Shown here: piece by piece, positions 41,397-45,908 of the stretch
Position numbering within the stretch: the first letter of the stretch is position 1
How the letters are laid out: every line of letters begins with the position of its first letter
From: Salinarimonadaceae bacterium
GTDB taxonomy: Bacteria > Pseudomonadota > Alphaproteobacteria > Rhizobiales > Beijerinckiaceae
DNA length: 45,908 nucleotides
Assembly (NCBI GenBank): GCA_007693435.1
Contig: REDO01000044.1
Coordinates: 1 to 45,908 of the forward strand
Direction of reading: 5' to 3'
Position numbers and translations under genes: made by a program
Notes under the pieces: generated by a model
What the model was told of the DNA's origin: nothing
What the model saw: the letters and a program-made list of their open reading frames with translations, nothing else
Databases searched by the model: none

Positions 41397-42745
41397 CGCT
41401 GCTGCCGCAGGAGATCATACGCCGCAAGCGCGACGGGCTCGATCTCTCCGACGAGGAGATCGCGTGCTTCGTCGCGGGAATCGCCGATGGCGGGATCGCC
41501 GACGCGCAGGTCGGCGCCTTCGCCATGGCCGTGTTCCTGCGCGGCCTCTCGGTCGGGGAGCGCGTGGCGCTGACGCAGGCGATGACGCGCTCGGGCGAGA
41601 TTCTGGCCTGGGACCTGCCCGGCCCCGTCCTCGACAAGCACTCGACGGGCGGGGTGGGCGATTGCGTCTCGCTCGCGCTCGCTCCGGCCGTCGCCGCCTG
41701 CGGCGGCTTCGTGCCGATGATCGCCGGCCGCGGGCTCGGCCATACCGGCGGCACGGTCGACAAGCTGGAGGCGATCCCGGGTTACGACACGCGGCCCGAT
41801 CCGGCGCGGATGCGCGCGGTCGTGCGGGAGACCGGCTGCGCCATCGTGGGTCAAAGCGCCGCGCTCGCCCCGGCGGACCGGCGCCTCTACGCCATCCGCG
41901 ACGTGACGGGCACGGTCGAATCGCTTGATCTCATCACGGCCTCGATCCTCTCCAAGAAGCTCGCGGCCGGGCTCGACGCCCTCGTCATGGACGTCAAATG
42001 CGGCTCGGGCGCCTTCATGGCGAGCCTGCCGGAGGCGCGGGAGCTTGCGCGAAGCATCGTCGACGTCGCCAACGGCGCCGGCCTGCGGACGCGCGCGCTG
42101 ATCACCGACATGAACGAGGCGCTGGCGCCCGCCGCCGGCAACGCGCTCGAAGTCGCCTACGTGATCGATTATCTCGCCGGCCGGCGCCGCGACGCGCGGT
42201 TCCACGGCGTCACGACGGCGCTCGGCGGCGCGATGCTGGCGCTCGGCGGGCTATCGGAGAACCCTGAGGCGGGCGCGCGGCTGATCGCGGAGGCGATCGA
42301 ATCGGGCCGCGCGGCCGAATGCTTCGCGCGCATGGTCGCGGGTCTGGGCGGCCCCGCCGACCTGATGGAGCGCCCTGACGCGCATCTCGCTCGCGCGCCG
42401 GTCGCACTCGCGGTGAAGGCGCGGCGGGCCGGTCTCGTCGCGGGCGTCGAGACACGCGCCCTCGGCCTCGCAATCGTGGCGCTCGGCGGCGGGCGCTCGG
42501 CGCCGGAGGACAAGATCGACCACGCGGTCGGCGCATCCGCGCTTGCGGAGATCGGCGTGAGCGTCGATGCTGGCGACGCGCTTGCGATCGTCCATGCGCG
42601 CGACCGGGAGACGGCGGAAGCCGCCGCGCGCGCGATCGCCGGCGCCTACATGATCGCCGATGCGCCGGCGCCGCCTCACCCCTTTGTCGTCGAGGTGGTG
42701 GAGCCGTCGTCGTCGGAACCGAAAACGAGGATGGAAGAACAGTGA
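41393..42745 (+). CDS. deoA: Thymidine phosphorylase
   Basis: A 450-residue pyrimidine phosphorylase. The start LPQEIIRRKRDGLDLSDEEI matches DeoA, and the phosphate-binding motif is LDKHSTGGVGDCVS. Other blocks are IAGRGLGHTGGTVDKLEAIPG and VMDVKCGSGAFM. The length matches DeoA (about 440) and not the ribose-type Pdp, though overlap in substrate is known. The start is a GTG overlapping the previous gene. It breaks thymidine and deoxyuridine into base and deoxyribose-1-phosphate, so it acts on the product of Cdd. Confidence 0.93.
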   Translation: MTLLPQEIIRRKRDGLDLSDEEIACFVAGIADGGIADAQVGAFAMAVFLRGLSVGERVALTQAMTRSGEILAWDLPGPVLDKHSTGGVGDCVSLALAPAVAACGGFVPMIAGRGLGHTGGTVDKLEAIPGYDTRPDPARMRAVVRETGCAIVGQSAALAPADRRLYAIRDVTGTVESLDLITASILSKKLAAGLDALVMDVKCGSGAFMASLPEARELARSIVDVANGAGLRTRALITDMNEALAPAAGNALEVAYVIDYLAGRRRDARFHGVTTALGGAMLALGGLSENPEAGARLIAEAIESGRAAECFARMVAGLGGPADLMERPDAHLARAPVALAVKARRAGLVAGVETRALGLAIVALGGGRSAPEDKIDHAVGASALAEIGVSVDAGDALAIVHARDRETAEAAARAIAGAYMIADAPAPPHPFVVEVVEPSSSEPKTRMEEQ

Positions 42746-43686
42746 CATTGCTTGTCGCGCTCAGCGGATGGGATTGCGAAGTCTGGGCGGAGCGCTTCCG
42801 AAGCCTCCTGCCCGATCGCGACGTCGTGGCCCTCGGCGAGCCGTTCGACCGGCGCGAGGTGCATTACGCGGTCTCCTGGAAGCACCCGCCGGGGGCGCTC
42901 GCCGGACTACCCAATCTCGCGGCGATTTTTTCGCTGGGCGCGGGCGTCGACCACCTGTTGAACGACGATCGCCTACCCGACGCGCCCATCGTTCGCATCG
43001 TCGATCCGGACCTGACCGGGCGGATGAGCGAGTACGTCGTTCTCCACGCCCTGATGCATCTGCGACAGCAGCCGCGCTACATTGCGCAGCAGCGTAAAGC
43101 TCTCTGGGATGACGACCGCTTTCAGCCCTCCGCCCGCGAGGTGCGGGTCGGGGTGATGGGCCTCGGGGAACTGGGGCGCGACGCCGCGCGCAAGCTCGCC
43201 ATCATGGGCTTCGACGTCGCCGGCTGGTCGCGCAGACCCAGGCAGGTCGACGGTATCGCCTCCTATTCCGGCGCCGACGGGCTCGACGCGTTCCTCGCGC
43301 GCACGGACATCCTCGTCGTCCTCCTGCCGCTGACCGACGCGACGCGCGGCATCCTGAACGAGGATCTGTTTTCGCGGCTCGCGCAGGACGGCCGGCTCGG
43401 CGGCCCGGTCCTGATCAACGCGGGGCGCGGCGGGCTTCAGAACGAGGCCGACATCCTGCGCGCGCTGGACGAGGGCAAGCTGAAGGCCGCGAGCCTGGAC
43501 GTTTTCGTGGAAGAGCCGCTGCCGCCCGATTCCCCCTTCTGGGCGCGCGAAGACGTTATCGTTACTCCCCATAACGCCGCCATGAGCGCGCCCGACGCCA
43601 TCGCCGGGCAGATTGCGCAGCAGATCCGCAACTTCGAGGCGGGCGAGCCCCTGCTCAACGTGGTCGACCGGGCGCTCGGCTATTAA
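42742..43686 (+). CDS. ghrA: Glyoxylate/hydroxypyruvate reductase A
   Basis: A 314-residue D-2-hydroxyacid dehydrogenase of the GhrA group. The cofactor site is VGVMGLGELGRDAARKLAIMG followed by GWSRRPR (NADPH type). The active site is Arg in INAGRGGLQ, Glu in DVFVEEPLP and His in TPHNAAMSAP. The early block IFSLGAGVDHLLND is typical for GhrA. It would reduce glyoxylate and hydroxypyruvate. It overlaps deoA by a GTGA, so it belongs to the nucleoside operon by position, although its reaction is not part of nucleoside salvage. Its stop codon abuts the truncated restriction gene on the other strand. Confidence 0.92.
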   Translation: MTLLVALSGWDCEVWAERFRSLLPDRDVVALGEPFDRREVHYAVSWKHPPGALAGLPNLAAIFSLGAGVDHLLNDDRLPDAPIVRIVDPDLTGRMSEYVVLHALMHLRQQPRYIAQQRKALWDDDRFQPSAREVRVGVMGLGELGRDAARKLAIMGFDVAGWSRRPRQVDGIASYSGADGLDAFLARTDILVVLLPLTDATRGILNEDLFSRLAQDGRLGGPVLINAGRGGLQNEADILRALDEGKLKAASLDVFVEEPLPPDSPFWAREDVIVTPHNAAMSAPDAIAGQIAQQIRNFEAGEPLLNVVDRALGY

Positions 43687-44289
43687 GGCGCGCGGCTGCG
43701 GCCGCGCGGGATCGAGCTGCGCCGGCGCGAGCCAGATGCAGCGCAACATCGCCCTGACGTCGGGGCGGCGCAGATCCTCGAGCCGGATGCGGAACCGGGC
43801 GCGGTCGGGAAAGGGCGCGTAGCGCTCCGCGAGCCCCGAGAAATCGGCGTAGACGTCGATCACCCGGCCGACGTCGCAGACGAGGAGGAAGGGCGGCGGC
43901 CCGTGTGATTCCGGCAGCGAGCGCGCATATTGCTCCGCCTGCCGACGACCGACCCGCATCATGTCCCGCCACCCCGCCCGCGAGGGACGGTCGAAGCGCA
44001 TCCGGCTCTGCTTGGCCTCAAGCACGAAACAGCCGCGCCTGTAGAGATCGATACGCCCCTGCGAAGCGCCCCGGCCGCGAGAGCGCATCACCGCGCGCTC
44101 GAATACGTAATCGTTGCGATCGTGCGTCGCATCGGCCGGTTCCGGCTCCGGGAGCCCGAGCACGCGGCACAGACCGATCAGGAAAAGTTGATAGTTCGCA
44201 CGTTCCTGTCCGCCCTCGCGGCCGATCCAGCGGGACACGAAGGCGTCGATGCTTTCGGCGTCATGTCCGGGGACGCTGCTGAACTGCAT
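43687..44289 (-). pseudogene. 5' fragment of an MmeI-like (type IIL) restriction-modification gene
   Basis: The first 200 codons match the N-terminal part of large single-chain restriction-methyltransferase proteins: IGREGGQERANYQLFLIGLC, then ATHDRNDYVFERAV, RIDLYRRGCFVLEAKQS and PPPFLLVCDVGRVIDVYADF. The nuclease motif D81-x9-E91-A-K93 is the same D-x9-ExK pattern as in MmeI. Full proteins are about 900-1000 residues and continue with the methyltransferase motifs (GxG, NPPY) and target recognition domain; none of these is present. Homology stops at LDPARPQ, at the end of ghrA on the other strand. The frame itself stays open into ghrA antisense (to 42973), but that part is not homologous. 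No frameshift or stop is seen within the 200 codons. Confidence 0.82.
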
Positions 44290-44375
44290 TGGTCGAGAAT
44301 AACGACTTCTGCACGCGATGTCGACAATTTTGCATTCCAGGCGTGTATGGCCTTACCCAATTGCAACCTTTGACT

Positions 44376-44801
44376 TCAAAGACTTCCGCCGGAAATCTCG
44401 ATCTGGGTGACGAAATCGACCGCCTCCTCCATCGCGACATCGACGTGCAGGACGATAGTTCCGCCGCGAGCAGTGCGCAGCATGTCGATCGCCGTGACGA
44501 AGCGCGGAGCCGCCACGAAGACGTCGAAACGGTGCTCTTCGCGCGAGGAGACCCCGAAATAGTCGCCGCGGATCGCGTCGAAGCGCTCCGGCCAGTTTCG
44601 CGCCTGGGAGCGCAGCTGCGCCAGCGTCGCGCCCCAGAGCGTCACCTCGACATGGCCGAGATCATGCGGTCCCTGCGCGTCGTCGAGCACGCCGAGGCCG
44701 GTCACCTTGGCGACCCCGGAATCGATCGTGCCCGTCATCACGAAATCGAAGGCGAAGGTCTCGATCCGGACCCGGATGACCCGCTTTTCACGCTCGCTCA
44801 T
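44376..44801 (-). CDS. Unknown protein coupled to glyQ, 141 aa
   Basis: I do not recognise this family. The protein is soluble and looks like a mixed alpha/beta fold ([19 protein letters not shown] near the start, later [39 protein letters not shown] and [17 protein letters not shown]). No Cys or evident catalytic cluster is visible. GGGAG lies 7 nt before the ATG at 44801. The start overlaps the glyQ stop codon by 4 nt (ATGA), so it is translationally coupled to the synthetase gene. In related bacteria a small gene often lies between glyQ and glyS; glyS does not follow here. Confidence 0.72.
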   Translation of the reverse strand: MSEREKRVIRVRIETFAFDFVMTGTIDSGVAKVTGLGVLDDAQGPHDLGHVEVTLWGATLAQLRSQARNWPERFDAIRGDYFGVSSREEHRFDVFVAAPRFVTAIDMLRTARGGTIVLHVDVAMEEAVDFVTQIEISGGSL

Positions 44802-45742
44802 GCTGCCGCTCCCGCTGCTCTTCCCGCGCCGCCCGCTTCGGTGCGCAGCCACGCCTCGCCGCAGGCCTTGGCGAGATCGCGCACGCGCAGGATATAGCTC
44901 TGGCGCTCGGTCACCGAAATGACCCCGCGCGCGTCGAGCAGGTTGAAGGCGTGGCTCGCCTTGACGCATTGATCATAGGCCGGCAGCACCATCTCGTGGG
45001 TCTCGCCCTTGTCGCCGGCCTGAAGATAGGCGCGGCAGGCGTTCTCCGCGTCGCGGAACTGGCGAAACAGCATCTCGACGTCGGAATGCTCGAAATTGTG
45101 CCGGGAATATTCCTTCTCGGCCTGGAGAAACACGTCGCCATAGGTGACGCGCTCCGCGCCGTCGAGGCCGTTGAAATTGAGATCGTAGACGTTCTCGACG
45201 CCCTGCACGTACATGGCGAGGCGCTCCAGACCATAGGTCAGTTCGCCCGAGACCGGCGCGCATTCGAAGCCGAGCACCTGCTGGAAATAGGTGAACTGCG
45301 AGACCTCCATCCCGTCGCACCAGCATTCCCAGCCCAAGCCCCAGGCGCCGAGCGTCGGGCTCTCCCAATCATCCTCGACGAAGCGCACGTCGTGCAGCGC
45401 CGTGTCGACGCCGATGGCGCGCAGGCTCTCCAGATAGAGGTCCTGGATGTCGGGCGGGCTGGGCTTCAGGATGACCTGGAACTGGTAATAGTGCTGGAGC
45501 CGGTTCGGATTCTCGCCGTAGCGCCCGTCCTTGGGCCGCCGGGAGGGCTGGACATAGGCCGCGCGCCAGTCGCGGGGGCCGAGCGCGCGCAACGTCGTCG
45601 CCGGATGGAAGGTACCCGCGCCGACCTCCATGTCGTAGGGCTGGAGGATGACGCAGCCGCGCTCCGCCCAGAAGCGCTGGAGCGTCAGGATCAGCCCCTG
45701 AAACGAGCGCTTGGGGTCCATATTCGCGGCGATGGCGGACAT
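44798..45742 (-). CDS. glyQ: Glycyl-tRNA synthetase alpha subunit
   Basis: A 314-residue class II alpha subunit of the alpha2-beta2 type. Motifs include [20 protein letters not shown], then [52 protein letters not shown] and [16 protein letters not shown]. These make up the active site for glycine activation. I chose the ATG at 45742 because GAGGAA lies 8 nt upstream; an ATG at 45721 is possible and one at 45784-side codons adds an unrelated leader. The beta subunit glyS, normally close downstream, is not in the window. Confidence 0.95.
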   Translation of the reverse strand: MSAIAANMDPKRSFQGLILTLQRFWAERGCVILQPYDMEVGAGTFHPATTLRALGPRDWRAAYVQPSRRPKDGRYGENPNRLQHYYQFQVILKPSPPDIQDLYLESLRAIGVDTALHDVRFVEDDWESPTLGAWGLGWECWCDGMEVSQFTYFQQVLGFECAPVSGELTYGLERLAMYVQGVENVYDLNFNGLDGAERVTYGDVFLQAEKEYSRHNFEHSDVEMLFRQFRDAENACRAYLQAGDKGETHEMVLPAYDQCVKASHAFNLLDARGVISVTERQSYILRVRDLAKACGEAWLRTEAGGAGRAAGAAA

Positions 45743-45807
45743 CTCGGGATTTCCTCGGACGGCGTGATCGGAAAGACGGCGCACCCTTAATTCCGGCGGG
45801 CTTCAAG

Positions 45808-45908
45808 TCAAGGAGCCGCGCGCGCCACGCGGGCGGCGCAGAACTTGAACTCGGGGATCTTGCCGAAAGGGTCGAGCGCGGGATTGGTGAGCAGGTTCGC
45901 CGCCGCCT
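45808..45908 (-). CDS. C-terminus of a molybdopterin oxidoreductase, probably formate dehydrogenase alpha
   Basis: Reading the minus strand from the window edge gives 33 codons ending in TGA at 45810-45808: NLLTNPALDPFGKIPEFKFC followed by AARVARAAP. The form LTNPALDP...KIPEFK is the C-terminal end of the molydopterin dinucleotide-binding domain in NAD-linked formate dehydrogenase alpha (FdsA/FdhA-like). Nitrate and sulfite-type relatives have a similar but different end. The rest of the gene lies outside the window, 66 nt upstream of glyQ. Confidence 0.62.
   Translation of the reverse strand, partial: AAANLLTNPALDPFGKIPEFKFCAARVARAAP

Noticed and set aside
42973-43686. Extension of the restriction-gene frame through ghrA antisense
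   Set aside because: The sequence after residue 200 is not homologous to restriction enzymes and is the exact complement of ghrA, which has complete motifs.
43689-43708. Hairpin CGCGCGGC-TGCG-GCCGCGCG after ghrA as a terminator
   Set aside because: It has no U-tract on either strand and lies in coding-derived GC-rich DNA of the restriction-gene fragment.

Overview
The window (45.9 kb, very GC-rich, about two thirds G+C by eye) looks like the chromosome of an alphaproteobacterium of the order Hyphomicrobiales (Rhizobiales). The main pointers are an acpXL/fabZXL/fabF2XL/fabF1XL cluster for the very-long-chain lipid A acyl chain, an Irr-type haem-responsive Fur protein divergent from fabA-fabB-fabI, a split ATP synthase F0 operon with b and b' subunits, the block mutY / DUF721 / dsbA-like / smc, a full CtrA box (TTAA-N7-TTAAC) ahead of ftsK, and an alpha-r8 (MmgR/suhB)-like small RNA. 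I see no prophage, insertion sequence or CRISPR array. Most of the window is core genome.

Layout. 1-3.9 kb: a cut tRNA-Arg(CCG), 12-bp tandem repeats, a membrane acyltransferase, a small membrane protein, a gamma-glutamyltransferase and a small unknown protein. 3.9-9.7 kb (minus): a complete seven-gene Mrp/Mnh cation/proton antiporter operon (mnhA-G). 9.7-10.1 kb: a divergent control region with inverted repeats. 10.1-14.1 kb (plus): the acpXL operon, including a ketosynthase-like protein that has lost its catalytic cysteine, plus a reductase. 14.1-19.8 kb: a D-2-hydroxyacid dehydrogenase, an exported SH3 protein, ftsK and a LolA-like protein with a long Pro/Ala linker. 19.8-24.4 kb: an ABC-F ATPase, leuC, rplS and irr. 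24.6-27.3 kb: fabA-fabB-fabI. 27.3-32.1 kb (minus): mscL, an AEC transporter, an M23 peptidase and mutY. 32.1-37.0 kb: DUF721, a DsbA-like protein and smc. 37.1-39.8 kb: atpI-atpB-atpE-atpF'-atpF. 39.9-40.0 kb (minus): the small RNA. 40.1-43.7 kb: a nucleoside salvage operon (cdd, purine nucleoside phosphorylase, deoA, ghrA) with every junction a 4-nt overlap. 43.7-45.9 kb (minus): a truncated MmeI-like restriction-modification gene, an unknown gene coupled to glyQ, glyQ, and the last codons of a probable formate dehydrogenase alpha subunit.

How the genes fit together. Two lipid modules are present: the dedicated acpXL module for long hydroxylated acyl chains of lipid A, and the general unsaturated fatty acid genes fabA/fabB/fabI, whose upstream region is shared with irr and carries a perfect 7-4-7 inverted repeat. 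Envelope and division functions (ftsK, LolA-like, M23 peptidase, SH3 protein, smc) and ion homeostasis (Mrp antiporter, MscL, ATP synthase F0) make up much of the rest.

The most rewarding items are the unannotated small RNA at 39.9 kb with a clear promoter, two hairpins and a U-tract; the CtrA box at ftsK; the cysteine-less ketosynthase; the fatty-acid operator candidate; and the orphan nuclease-domain fragment of a type IIL restriction enzyme that sits exactly where the glyQ block meets the nucleoside operon. All functional calls rest on reading motifs by eye; no database search was run.
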